DNA of 42,682 bases from Clostridiales bacterium (GCA_022787565.1 JALFVN010000043.1:1-42682), one strand, 5' to 3'; positions 23,167-30,765 are shown, numbered from the stretch's first letter. Made by a program: numbers and translations. Notes: a model not told the origin generated them from the letters alone.

Positions 23167-24741
23167 ATGAGAAAAATGCGGAAAATTCTATCTGCTTTGA
23201 TGCTGACTGCGCTCTTGCTCAGCATGAACTCCGTATGCTATGCAGAAGAGGATGCGTTTGCCGAGGCAGATAAACCGGTTGAAACGGCGGAGTCTGAACA
23301 AACACCGCCTCCGGAGCAGACGCCAGTCCCCGAACAGACACCGGCTCCTGAGCAAACGCCGCCCCCGGAGCAGACACCGGAGCCAACACCCCCAGAAGAA
23401 CCCATACTGACGCTTCCAACCGCGCTTGAGATCGATACGGAAAATATCTATCGGGGAATGGATAAGGCGTACAAGGATGGATATATCCCCACCGTAAAAG
23501 ACGGCAAAGTTTATGTCGTCCTTCCTCTTATCCCCAGCAGCGAGGTCTATGGAGACAAGATAACGGTTACACCTGATTTCAGTGGTGCAGGCACAACCTT
23601 TGTAGTGTCAAATTACCAAAAGACTGTTAATCTCACAGAAGAAAAAATCAATAATACCGAAGAAACGAGAAAACTGTTCTATGTGGATTTTGAGTTGCCT
23701 CTCTCGGCCTCACGGGCGAACGGTACCTTTCCGTTGATTATCAAGATAAAAGCCTACGACAAATCAGGGACTCCGATCGATAGTCAATTTACTGTTTATG
23801 TGAATATTACAGATGTTCCAGTTGAAGAGACCCCCGTGTTCAGCGGAGGCGGAGGCTCTACGCCTACTGCGGAACCGATCGTGCTGATTTCCAAATGTGA
23901 GATTACTCCGGAAAAGGCAGTCTCCGGAGAGCAGTTTACGATGAAGCTTACGCTTAAAAATTCACTGGAAACGAAATCGGTCGAAAACATGCTGGTAAGC
24001 GTTGACACTGGGAATTTACAGATCAACATAGAAGATGACAGTAATGTATTTCAAATCAAGGGAATCGAGAAAGGCGGAACGACTGAGCTGGAAGTGCATT
24101 TCAGCAGTGATAAGTCAATACCCGCCGGAAAATATGTGGTCTCTTTTTCTTTCAGCTATGACAGCGGGCAGACGCTCAAGCTTTCCTCTTCCGGCTCTGT
24201 TGTTGTTGAAATAAAGCAGCCGGCAAATATGGAGTTGGTAATGCCAAAGATCCCGGACAAGGTTAATGCCGGAGAGACCCTTCCGCTCTCTTTTCAGGTA
24301 ATGAATATGGGTCGTGACAGCATGTATAATGTGCGCTGTGAGATATCCGGCTATGGACTTTTACCGGTAAATACGGGCTACATAGGTACTATGGCTGCAG
24401 GGACCTCATCAACAGCAAAAATCGATCTTTTTATTGGTTCTCTTCTGATGTCAGAAGATTACACGGGCAGCGAAAAATATGGGGATACCACAGGCACGGT
24501 AAAGCTGATCTATGAAGATGCAAGCGGCGAGGAATTCTGCGAGGAGCGCCAGTTTGAAACGACCATTGGCAGCCCGATCATTACGGGAACTGTAGCTTCT
24601 GCAAATCCCGAAGCGGAGGAAGAAGCTGCGGCAAGTCAATGGTGGATATCTGTATTGATCCTTCTTGTCGTTATTGCAGCCGTTGCAGCTTTCGTGATTC
24701 TGCGCAGAAGGAGCATCCGCCATGAAAGTGCACGTCATTAA
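23167..24741 (+). CDS. Secreted/anchored surface protein with PEQTP tract and CARDB-like domains
   Basis: This 524-residue protein has a signal peptide and a Pro/Glu/Gln/Thr tract of PEQTP units at about 43-78. Several beta domains resembling COG1361/CARDB surface modules follow (KCEITPEKAVSGEQFTMKLTLKNS, MPKIPDKVNAGETLPLSFQV). A C-terminal membrane segment (about 495-515) ends in a basic tail. The tract is probably a wall-spanning stalk. The gene starts 15 bases after the degenerate ATPase and overlaps the last permease by 20 bases, so it belongs to the same operon. Confidence 0.78.
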   Translation: MRKMRKILSALMLTALLLSMNSVCYAEEDAFAEADKPVETAESEQTPPPEQTPVPEQTPAPEQTPPPEQTPEPTPPEEPILTLPTALEIDTENIYRGMDKAYKDGYIPTVKDGKVYVVLPLIPSSEVYGDKITVTPDFSGAGTTFVVSNYQKTVNLTEEKINNTEETRKLFYVDFELPLSASRANGTFPLIIKIKAYDKSGTPIDSQFTVYVNITDVPVEETPVFSGGGGSTPTAEPIVLISKCEITPEKAVSGEQFTMKLTLKNSLETKSVENMLVSVDTGNLQINIEDDSNVFQIKGIEKGGTTELEVHFSSDKSIPAGKYVVSFSFSYDSGQTLKLSSSGSVVVEIKQPANMELVMPKIPDKVNAGETLPLSFQVMNMGRDSMYNVRCEISGYGLLPVNTGYIGTMAAGTSSTAKIDLFIGSLLMSEDYTGSEKYGDTTGTVKLIYEDASGEEFCEERQFETTIGSPIITGTVASANPEAEEEAAASQWWISVLILLVVIAAVAAFVILRRRSIRHESARH

Positions 24742-25753
24742 GATAGCCCTCCATACTGTAGGCCGCATAGGTTTTTCAGCAGCGCTGTTTTTTTTGGTTG
24801 GGCTTTATCTTATTTTTCCTGCTGCCACATCATTCCTTGCCATGCAGGAGGGCAAAAAGGAAGATTTTGAAATAACGGCCACTGCGACCAAAACAGTAGA
24901 TCTGGAGGAGCTTGAAGGGATAAAAGGAGTAAAAAAACTTTCTCCCGTCATTAAATTCAATGGCAAAATTGCTTACGGCGAGTATGTATTGGAAACAGAA
25001 ATTGAAGGGATCATGGGAACCTATTTGGAGGGAGAAAATATTGACGGAACGATTTTCCCTGACGGGTCCAATATGCCTTATCTCATCTTAAATGAAGCGG
25101 CACTGAAGGCCTTCAAGGATACGGACGGCAAGGCCCCTGGCAACGTAGATATAAACGGCAGCTTCAGCCTGTTGCTTGAGAATGAAAGTCCGGCTATTCT
25201 TTGCGGTGTTCTTAGTGACGGAGCAGAAACACCGAAAGTCTATATGAATTATGATGCTGCAAAATCACTTGCAGGTTTTCAGGAGCAATACCAGATCCGC
25301 TTTCAGCTTATCAGCGCGGGATATGGAAATAAAGCGACCCGGGAGTTAAAAACCTATGGTCTTGAAGTCCAAAGCGAGTATGGACGAATAGAGCAATGGG
25401 AGGCTACGGAACGCAGCATCATGCGGCAGTGCGTTTCCAGTTTGGGATTTCTTATCTGTGCTCTTTTGCTGACTCAGAAAAATTATACGCTGGAAAAAAT
25501 TCAGCGCCGCGAAGAGATAAAAAACCTGCGTTTATCTGGTCTGTCGATGAAAGAGCTTCATTACATACTTAGATTGCGCTTGGCAATCATGCTTGTGCTT
25601 TGTATTGCTGTTGCGTGTATCGCCGCATGGTGGACCTCAAATATGAGTAGTCTTGCTTTGCTCATTGCGGTTATTGTTTCAGGGATCTGCCTTCTGCTTC
25701 TGAGCGTTTCATTCAGCAAAAAACCTCTTGGTGAAGCATATGAAGTGACCTAA
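24722..25753 (+). CDS. MacB/FtsX-like permease
   Basis: This 343-residue protein has one N-terminal membrane segment (about 14-36), a roughly 200-residue extracytoplasmic domain of MacB_PCD style (TVDLEELEGIKGVKKLSPVI), then three C-terminal segments from about 238, the FtsX layout. The cytoplasmic loop EEIKNLRLSGLSMKELHYI fits the coupling region that contacts an ATPase. No adjacent intact ATPase is dedicated to it, so it may use the ATPase at 21869 or the degenerate one. Last gene of the operon. Confidence 0.75.
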   Translation: MKVHVIKIALHTVGRIGFSAALFFLVGLYLIFPAATSFLAMQEGKKEDFEITATATKTVDLEELEGIKGVKKLSPVIKFNGKIAYGEYVLETEIEGIMGTYLEGENIDGTIFPDGSNMPYLILNEAALKAFKDTDGKAPGNVDINGSFSLLLENESPAILCGVLSDGAETPKVYMNYDAAKSLAGFQEQYQIRFQLISAGYGNKATRELKTYGLEVQSEYGRIEQWEATERSIMRQCVSSLGFLICALLLTQKNYTLEKIQRREEIKNLRLSGLSMKELHYILRLRLAIMLVLCIAVACIAAWWTSNMSSLALLIAVIVSGICLLLLSVSFSKKPLGEAYEVT

Positions 25754-25860
25754 AACACAGCTGTAAGCTTGGCATATACTCTTACTCCATAAACTTGATG
25801 CAATTTATCTGATAATATGAATTCATTTCATGGCTGACTATCATGCCATTTCTTAATCTT

Positions 25861-25892
25861 CCCCTGCAATTTCAAATTGCAGGGGCTTCTTA
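25861..25892 (+). terminator. Terminator after the envelope operon
   Basis: CCCCTGCAATT pairs with AATTGCAGGGG around TCA, followed by CTTCTTAT. It lies about 110 bases after the last permease. Confidence 0.65.
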
Positions 25893-25989
25893 TACGCAAA
25901 TCCGAGAAGATAATCGACATTTATCTATTTCAGCCATACAGACTATGGCGACATTATGCGATGTGTTCACAAACAAAATCGTCCATATT

Positions 25990-26164
25990 TGTTGTATAAT
26001 TAAAGCACATTAAAGGAAACGGAGAACAATAATGTGCTTTTTGCTTAGACGTTATGTGAGGTCTGGCAGTGAAGTTAACCATAGTACAGCGGCCCATTCC
26101 CTGCTGTCGTTCTCCTCCTTTTCTGAGCCTTCCTGCATTATAAAAAAGAAAGAAGGATTCAGAT
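25990..26164 (+). promoter_or_regulatory. Promoter and leader hairpin before the Spo0A_C-like gene
   Basis: TGTTGTATAAT (25990-26000) gives a perfect -10. The transcript would begin near AAAGCACATTA (26002-26012), which pairs with TAATGTGCTTT (26030-26040) followed by TTTG, an attenuator-like hairpin. GGAG inside the loop precedes ATG 26032 of a 52-codon leader frame that runs into the next gene. A leader peptide or attenuator is possible but unproven. Confidence 0.4.
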
Positions 26165-26530
26165 ATGTTCTATGTTTATCTGCCGGATAAGCAGAGCGGG
26201 ATTCCCATTACGGCTGATCGGCTGCTCAGGTGTATTGGTGCTTCCGGGCGGTACACTGGCTTTGACTATGCTGTATACATGATTGAACAGGTTGTGGATT
26301 CCCAGGAAAGCATCCGGCTCATCACCAAGCGTCTGTACCCGGAGACAGCCAGGCATTTCGGCGTGAAGCCTCATTCCGTGGAACATGCGCTCCGGACGTT
26401 GATCAGCGCCTGCTGGACCCACGGGGATCGGGACGCAATGAATGAGATCGCCGGAAGACCGCTTTTACAGGCTCCAAGCAACGCGGAGTTTATTGACATG
26501 ATGGCAGCATACATAAAGGGCATGAATTAA
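26165..26530 (+). CDS. Stand-alone Spo0A C-terminal-type DNA-binding protein
   Basis: This 121-residue protein matches the Spo0A effector domain along most of its length: SGRYTGFDYAVYMIEQVV, then LITKRLYPETARHFGVKP, HSVEHALRTLISACW and SNAEFIDMMAAYI. In Spo0A these helices recognise the 0A box. Here there is no receiver domain, so it cannot be controlled by phosphorylation in the usual way. The ATG follows AAGAAGG. It lies between the envelope operon and the integration genes and may regulate the element or interfere with host Spo0A targets (inference). Confidence 0.85.
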   Translation: MFYVYLPDKQSGIPITADRLLRCIGASGRYTGFDYAVYMIEQVVDSQESIRLITKRLYPETARHFGVKPHSVEHALRTLISACWTHGDRDAMNEIAGRPLLQAPSNAEFIDMMAAYIKGMN

Positions 26531-26581
26531 GGGCAAGGAAGGACGAGGCTGCATCGTCCTTCTGACAAGTTGGCTTAATGC

Positions 26582-26596
26582 GTTTCACTGTGAAAC
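26582..26596. promoter_or_regulatory. parS-like palindrome, site 7
   Basis: GTTTCAC-T-GTGAAAC is perfect and extends to a 29-base palindrome at 26575-26603 (TTAATGC and GCATTAA flanks). It lies 20 bases before the zinc-ribbon gene. Confidence 0.85.
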
Positions 26597-26617
26597 GCAT
26601 TAAAAGAGGAGAAAGCA

Positions 26618-26788
26618 ATGCGCATACCGTCTTATATTACCAATGATGACCGCTGCGTGATGTGTGGTGTCGCTGTACCGGAAGGGCGAATGGTCTGCTG
26701 GGCCTGTGAAACCAGTGCACTGGAAGAAACACGGCAAAGCAGCGAGAAAAAGCCAAACCGTCGATCGGTCAAAGCACATCGGGGCTGA
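26618..26788 (+). CDS. Small zinc-ribbon protein
   Basis: This 56-residue protein starts at ATG with AGAGGAG ten bases upstream. It has CVMC (13-16) and CWAC (27-30), a four-Cys zinc ribbon, then a basic tail. Small proteins of this kind are common near the integration end of clostridial ICEs. Function is unknown; it may bind nucleic acid. It is immediately downstream of palindrome site 7. Confidence 0.62.
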   Translation: MRIPSYITNDDRCVMCGVAVPEGRMVCWACETSALEETRQSSEKKPNRRSVKAHRG

Positions 26789-26789
26789 T

Positions 26790-27140
26790 GTGTTTTCGCG
26801 GATCGACGATCCGAGGAAAAATGAATAGGGCAGACAGATACGTTCTGTCTGCGTTGAGCCGTACAGCGTGTGCGCGAAGATATGTCCCAGAGAGGAGAGA
26901 AAAGGGACGAGCGGGAAACACCGCGCTGTGAAGCAGCTTTGGCAGAGCTGCGGGCCAGGATGCGCAGACGGGAACAATGATACTTGCGTTGGCTACACGT
27001 CACAGAGTAGAACGCCCCGCCATAAGCATGGAGGGAGGCACGAAAAATCCTATGGAGCGGCTGGCCCGCCGCCGTCTGCTTTGCCTTTGAGAAATATCGT
27101 GATAAGAAATGATCCGCACAAAGTAATGTGCGGATTTTGT
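26790..27140 (+). ncRNA. Structured region with terminator, candidate non-coding RNA
   Basis: About 350 bases without a convincing gene. Hairpins seen: CGGATC/GATCCG near 26800-26813, GCAGACAGA/TCTGTCTGC (26830-26852), GCAGCT/AGCTGC near 26932-26951, and a strong terminator ATCCGCACA/TGTGCGGAT plus TTTT (27112-27139). Two short frames also exist (ATG 26882, 32 codons, basic and Cys-containing; ATG 27030, 20 codons, after GGAGG-like bases), so a set of tiny ORFs is the alternative. I cannot match it to a known RNA family. Confidence 0.35.
27112..27139 (+). terminator. Intrinsic terminator
   Basis: ATCCGCACA pairs with TGTGCGGAT around AAGTAA and is followed by TTTTGT. It closes the structured region just before palindrome site 8. 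Confidence 0.75.
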
Positions 27141-27160
27141 CATATAAGGACATTTAATGC

Positions 27161-27175
27161 GTTTCACCGTGAAAC
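27161..27175. promoter_or_regulatory. parS-like palindrome, site 8
   Basis: GTTTCAC-C-GTGAAAC, perfect, 20 bases before the GTG start of the TnpW-like gene and directly after a terminator. Confidence 0.85.
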
Positions 27176-27195
27176 GTATTTAGGAGCGTGATAAA

Positions 27196-27408
27196 GTGGT
27201 AAAAGTGCGTCAAGAGACGCAGCCAGACAGGAAGAGCTATAGCTGTATTTCCAGCTTGGAAATATCGAATGTGGATAAAGATAAAAACACAATTAATATG
27301 ACAGTCAACGGCTATCATGTTACCGCTGTATGCCAGCCCGAAGCCAATGCTGAAGTTTATGAAACAATACGAAAAATATTGATAAATCAACTTCTTGACG
27401 GGATTTAG
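27196..27408 (+). CDS. Small ICE protein, possibly TnpW-like
   Basis: This 70-residue protein starts at GTG after TAGGAG. The C-terminal half (NGYHVTAVCQPEANAEVYETI, then RKILINQL) resembles the layout of transposon-encoded TnpW peptides: a short beta pair and then one helix ending near the stop. Its place in front of the recombinase region fits that idea. Homology is suggestive only. The TcmP cargo block now separates it from the recombinase. Confidence 0.5.
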   Translation: MVKVRQETQPDRKSYSCISSLEISNVDKDKNTINMTVNGYHVTAVCQPEANAEVYETIRKILINQLLDGI

Positions 27409-27481
27409 ATTGTCTATTCACCGATTATAGGATAGATTGGAGAGGGTGAACGTTGCGTGACTATTTATTTGGCAAGAAAAA

Positions 27482-27524
27482 ATTTATAAAAATGCGTTTC
27501 ATGATGAAACGCATTTTTATAAAT
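27482..27524. promoter_or_regulatory. 43-base perfect palindrome containing parS-like site 9 (27496-27510)
   Basis: The centre GTTTCAT-G-ATGAAAC is flanked by symmetric ATTTATAAAAATGC arms, giving 21 paired bases on each side of one central base. It lies exactly at the stop of the minus-strand methyltransferase gene and forms a hairpin with A/T-rich ends, so it may serve both as a binding site and as a two-way terminator. A stub frame from TTG 27453 after GGAGAGGG could be the start of a backbone gene cut by the cargo. Confidence 0.8.
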
Positions 27525-28255
27525 CATTTTATTGCTTGTATAAAAATAAACCTTGGGTACTTCTGCTCGTCAGTAGATGGCATAGCCTTCTCAGAAGTTA
27601 ACTCAGCAATTTTTTCAATTTTTAGACCGGTCTGGATCAATGTAGAAAGGTAACTAGAAAGAGGCCTATGGATATGTGTTGTAATACCGATTTGCTTTTC
27701 CATTGTTATAGAGAAATCTCCTTGTATAAAGATTTCCTCAGAGTAATTAAACCATGGTTCATCTTGATAGCCCCAGTACTTGGGCCAAAAGCAAGGATGA
27801 GTTATTGTCATAAGCAGACGCCCCTTTGGAGCAAGCATTTCAACAATATGAATTAGAGAATCTTTCCATTCAGGATCATCCATAAAAACCATATTGGAAA
27901 CACATACATCAAATAGTTGATTATACGCAAAAGATTTTATGGGGGTACATACGAAATTAAGCGTTTTCTTTTGGTATCTCTCTTTCGCAAAACGTATACA
28001 CTCTCTACTTGAATCAATTCCCCAACATTCTTCCGAGATTTCGGCCATTTCGTTTGTTAGAAAACCCGTTCCACAGCCAGCATCAAGAATCTTTTTATGT
28101 GGAATCATTGATATACTTTTTAGAATACAAGGGGCTGTGATATACATGAGGCTTAAATCCAAACCTGCATCAATTGCCATTTGCCGTTTCGGTCCAGTCT
28201 TATCCCACTCAAGAGAAATTGTCGCCAAATCGACAGGGTCAATTCTTCTTTTCAT
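27524..28255 (-). CDS. Class I SAM-dependent methyltransferase
   Basis: This 243-residue protein has SAM motif I at about 56-66 (ILDAGCGTGFL), an acidic motif II (WGIDSSREC) and a VSNMVFMDDPEW stretch. The late THPCFWPKYWG segment is typical of small-molecule methyltransferases of the UbiE/Methyltransf_11 kind. The substrate cannot be told. The start codon overlaps the upstream stop by one base (TAATG), so it is coupled to the membrane protein gene and is last in the four-gene minus-strand cargo operon. Confidence 0.82.
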   Translation of the reverse strand: MKRRIDPVDLATISLEWDKTGPKRQMAIDAGLDLSLMYITAPCILKSISMIPHKKILDAGCGTGFLTNEMAEISEECWGIDSSRECIRFAKERYQKKTLNFVCTPIKSFAYNQLFDVCVSNMVFMDDPEWKDSLIHIVEMLAPKGRLLMTITHPCFWPKYWGYQDEPWFNYSEEIFIQGDFSITMEKQIGITTHIHRPLSSYLSTLIQTGLKIEKIAELTSEKAMPSTDEQKYPRFIFIQAIK

Positions 28256-28869
28256 TATTCCTTCTGCCTCATCTTTTCTTTTTCAGCAGCGCTTTTACAC
28301 AACTCCATCAAGTCAAGTGCAAGCGAACAAATAAATTCATCCTGCATATTATTCCCTCGGGTCTGATAAATCTTATGTTCAATCCCCTTTTTCCTCACTG
28401 AGCTTGTTGTTCGTGCTATCGCTACTTGGGGGTCAGCTCGGTTATACCGAATAATTGTAAAACGTGTTTTTGGTTCAAAACCATAGTCTTTATAATAATG
28501 AACTTCTACACCGCTTTCAATGAGTTCATTTGTTAGTTCACTTTCTTTTTGTGCAAAAACTCGTAAGCTGTCCTTCTTCTTTTTCATTGTGGCTTTAATT
28601 GTTGGATTAACCCAGCTTAGGTCTCTGCTCATAATGCAAATCTTGCCCTGCGATTTTACAAGTTGCGTCATAGCATCTTCAATCTGTTGCTGACTAGTAC
28701 AAATCTTTAAATTCTCATGATTATTTTTATAATCCTCACGAAATTGATCAATTGTACCCCAAAAACCTATAACAACTAATACTATTCGAAGCATAAGGGG
28801 CACTTCTTTAACAAGAGCAAGAGCAATGATTGAAGATAGTGTGGCAAGTGTAGTAAAATATCTCCTCAT
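28255..28869 (-). CDS. Membrane-anchored protein of unknown function in the TcmP operon
   Basis: This 204-residue protein has two short N-terminal hydrophobic stretches (TLATLSSIIALALV and LMLRIVLVVIGFWG, about 7-38) and a cytoplasmic alpha/beta domain. Segments SQGKICIMSRDLSWV, ELIESGVEVHYYKDYG and FTIIRYNRADPQVAIART suggest a phospholipase-D-like or other nucleotide/phosphodiester-handling fold, but no HKD motif is present and I do not claim a family. It lies between the three-Cys protein and the methyltransferase, coupled to the latter. Confidence 0.68.
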   Translation of the reverse strand: MRRYFTTLATLSSIIALALVKEVPLMLRIVLVVIGFWGTIDQFREDYKNNHENLKICTSQQQIEDAMTQLVKSQGKICIMSRDLSWVNPTIKATMKKKKDSLRVFAQKESELTNELIESGVEVHYYKDYGFEPKTRFTIIRYNRADPQVAIARTTSSVRKKGIEHKIYQTRGNNMQDEFICSLALDLMELCKSAAEKEKMRQKE

Positions 28870-28913
28870 TTGAAAAAGAATCCTTCTCTATTTTATGTTA
28901 GTCAATGTTGTTT

Positions 28914-29633
28914 TTATTCTGAGGGTATAATTGGATACTCTTTGTATAACTGACCATCCAGTTCACTACCGGCTTGGTTGTGATGAAAGCCGCCCCATTG
29001 TTTAAAGAAAAATGCAGTTTGAGCTTCTCTTGCCTTATCACGCAACTCAAGTACCCATTCTTTCTTTAATGGTCTACAACCCGCGCCAGATTCACCACCT
29101 ACAATAAGCCAATCAATACCAACTAGGTCAATGTCTGATATTGACTCAAGTAACGGCTCTGCCGATACGAACTTAATTTGAGCCCCTGTTTGTTTTAATA
29201 AATCACATCTCGAAATAGCTTTCTTATTTTCAACGGATACGCCCATCCAAATATTTTTAGACCATTTAATATGGGGAGAAAGCTCAAGCAGTCGGTCTGC
29301 ACGTTTCGTTAAAATCTGAAATGTGTGCCACGATGCCTTGCTCATGACCTCAAACAACTCAAATATCACTTCTTCTGGAACCTGCTCATGAAAGAGATCT
29401 GACATGGAATTTACAAAGATCATTTTAGGCTTTTTCCATTCGAGAGGCCGTAAAAATAAATCCCTATGTATGGTAACATTAAACCCATTAACATATCTTA
29501 TATTTCCCATCGCATTTAAGCGTTTTGCAAGCGTTGCAGCATAGCAATGTTCACAACCTGCTGAATACTTTGTACACCCTGTAATGGGGTTCCATGTAGC
29601 TTCTGTCCATTCAATTTTTGAATTTTGCGACAT
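28914..29633 (-). CDS. Three-Cys-motif Gp37/Gp68-family (DUF5131) protein
   Basis: This 239-residue protein starts with IEWTEATWNPITGC and has C20-x6-C27-x2-C30 (GCTKYSAGCEHCYA), the three-cysteine motif of the phage Gp37/Gp68 family, thought to be radical-SAM-like with an iron-sulfur cluster. FVNSMSDLFHEQVP, ILTKRADRL and VGGESGAGCRPL are also family hallmarks. Its chemical reaction is not established to my knowledge. The TcmP gene lies 10 bases upstream; the two families are named as partners. Confidence 0.87.
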   Translation of the reverse strand: MSQNSKIEWTEATWNPITGCTKYSAGCEHCYAATLAKRLNAMGNIRYVNGFNVTIHRDLFLRPLEWKKPKMIFVNSMSDLFHEQVPEEVIFELFEVMSKASWHTFQILTKRADRLLELSPHIKWSKNIWMGVSVENKKAISRCDLLKQTGAQIKFVSAEPLLESISDIDLVGIDWLIVGGESGAGCRPLKKEWVLELRDKAREAQTAFFFKQWGGFHHNQAGSELDGQLYKEYPIIPSE

Positions 29634-29643
29634 TATATTCCAC

Positions 29644-30765
29644 CTAATTAAAGTATATTATTGCATTATCTGGCATGTTCAGTATCCCATTTCGTGATTT
29701 CACCTTTCTGCCTGATACAACGGTTATTAAACCTGCCATTTCTAAATTCCGTAAGACATCTTTTACATTTTTCCCAACAAATTGATTGGTGAAATCGCAA
29801 TCTACCTCATTGCACAAGTCAAGTACCGTAACATATTTCCCGTGATTTTTTTTAATTAAATTTGTCTCAAGTGTTTTTATTGGACCATCAAATAAAGATA
29901 ATTGTGTAAAAATGTCTGAGAAATTTTTACTGTCTTCAAAAGAAAAAGTTGCAACCCCATCATTATCTTTTGCACTATTTGAGTACATAATCTGCTTCAT
30001 AATCTTACAGGCAACAGGATTTTTCGTCACAAATACAATAAAATGACTTGTACGAAGCATTTCTGCACTGTAAAACTTGAACGGAAGGACAAAGTTCCCT
30101 TTACTTTCTGTCAAAGATTCAATAAGTGCATTAATTACCACAGGTTCCCTTTGAGCAGGAGACAAAGTAGCCAATTCAGTTTTTAACACATTTGTTCGCT
30201 CTTCACCAAAAATACCTATTAAATGTTCGTCGAACTTCGTATTAGAACTCAATGCCATATTGATACGATTATAATTGAAAAAGAAAATACAGTCCGACCC
30301 GCTATTAGCAATTAATAAGTCAATCAACTCCTTCGTTAAGCCTTTATAACCGAAAGGATCAACGAAAGACAAAACAGGAACATTGGGCGGAATATGCAGC
30401 CTTTTATACGAATCAATATCAATGGTTTCTGTAAAATAGTCAATTCTTTTTAACTGATTTGCAGCGTCCAACGCCGATATTTCTTGTTGTAGTGACCTAA
30501 TATTCGCGGGATCGCAGTCATTAAAAAGAAACATCATATTCTTTGTGAGCAGAGGATCTGCTAGTGTGCTCTGTATAATTTGAAGAGGTGCAGATGGGTT
30601 GTTGTCTCCATAACGTCCTGGCCCACAGAAAAGATCAATATACGCCATCTTTGAGCCCCATTTTTTTATTACTCTGGACCATGCTGTAAAATAGCTTGAA
30701 ACAATATGTGCTTTCGTAGCGGACTGTTCAGTTTGATCAGAAAAGAACACTTCATTTTCAGGCAT
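29644..30765 (-). CDS. tcmP: Three-Cys-motif partner protein TcmP
   Basis: This 373-residue protein has a methyltransferase-like N-terminal fold: KAHIVSSYFTAWSRVIKKW, AYIDLFCGPGRYG and a VLSFVDPFGYKG strand typical of TcmP. The C-terminal 100 residues look like a winged helix (KYVTVLDLCNEVDCDF, VLRNLEMAGLITVV). TcmP is defined by its co-occurrence with the three-Cys Gp37/Gp68 proteins, and that partner follows here. It is first in the cargo operon, with AGGAGGGG seven bases before ATG and a promoter at 30824-30852. Defence or DNA/RNA modification is plausible but unproven. Confidence 0.85.
   Translation of the reverse strand: MPENEVFFSDQTEQSATKAHIVSSYFTAWSRVIKKWGSKMAYIDLFCGPGRYGDNNPSAPLQIIQSTLADPLLTKNMMFLFNDCDPANIRSLQQEISALDAANQLKRIDYFTETIDIDSYKRLHIPPNVPVLSFVDPFGYKGLTKELIDLLIANSGSDCIFFFNYNRINMALSSNTKFDEHLIGIFGEERTNVLKTELATLSPAQREPVVINALIESLTESKGNFVLPFKFYSAEMLRTSHFIVFVTKNPVACKIMKQIMYSNSAKDNDGVATFSFEDSKNFSDIFTQLSLFDGPIKTLETNLIKKNHGKYVTVLDLCNEVDCDFTNQFVGKNVKDVLRNLEMAGLITVVSGRKVKSRNGILNMPDNAIIYFN

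Noticed and set aside
23285-23400. Short tandem repeats resembling a CRISPR or satellite
   Set aside because: They encode PEQTP units within the surface protein frame; units are about 15-24 bases without spacers.
26855-26880. GAGCCGTA and GTGTGCGCG as group II intron signatures
   Set aside because: No domain V hairpin, no reverse transcriptase and no intron boundary could be assembled.
26868-27191. 107-codon frame across the structured region
   Set aside because: It reads through the terminator and palindrome site 8, lacks a ribosome site and has no domain-like sequence.
27453-27653. 66-codon plus-strand frame across the 43-base palindrome
   Set aside because: Only the first few codons after GGAGAGGG look genuine; the rest is antisense to the methyltransferase.
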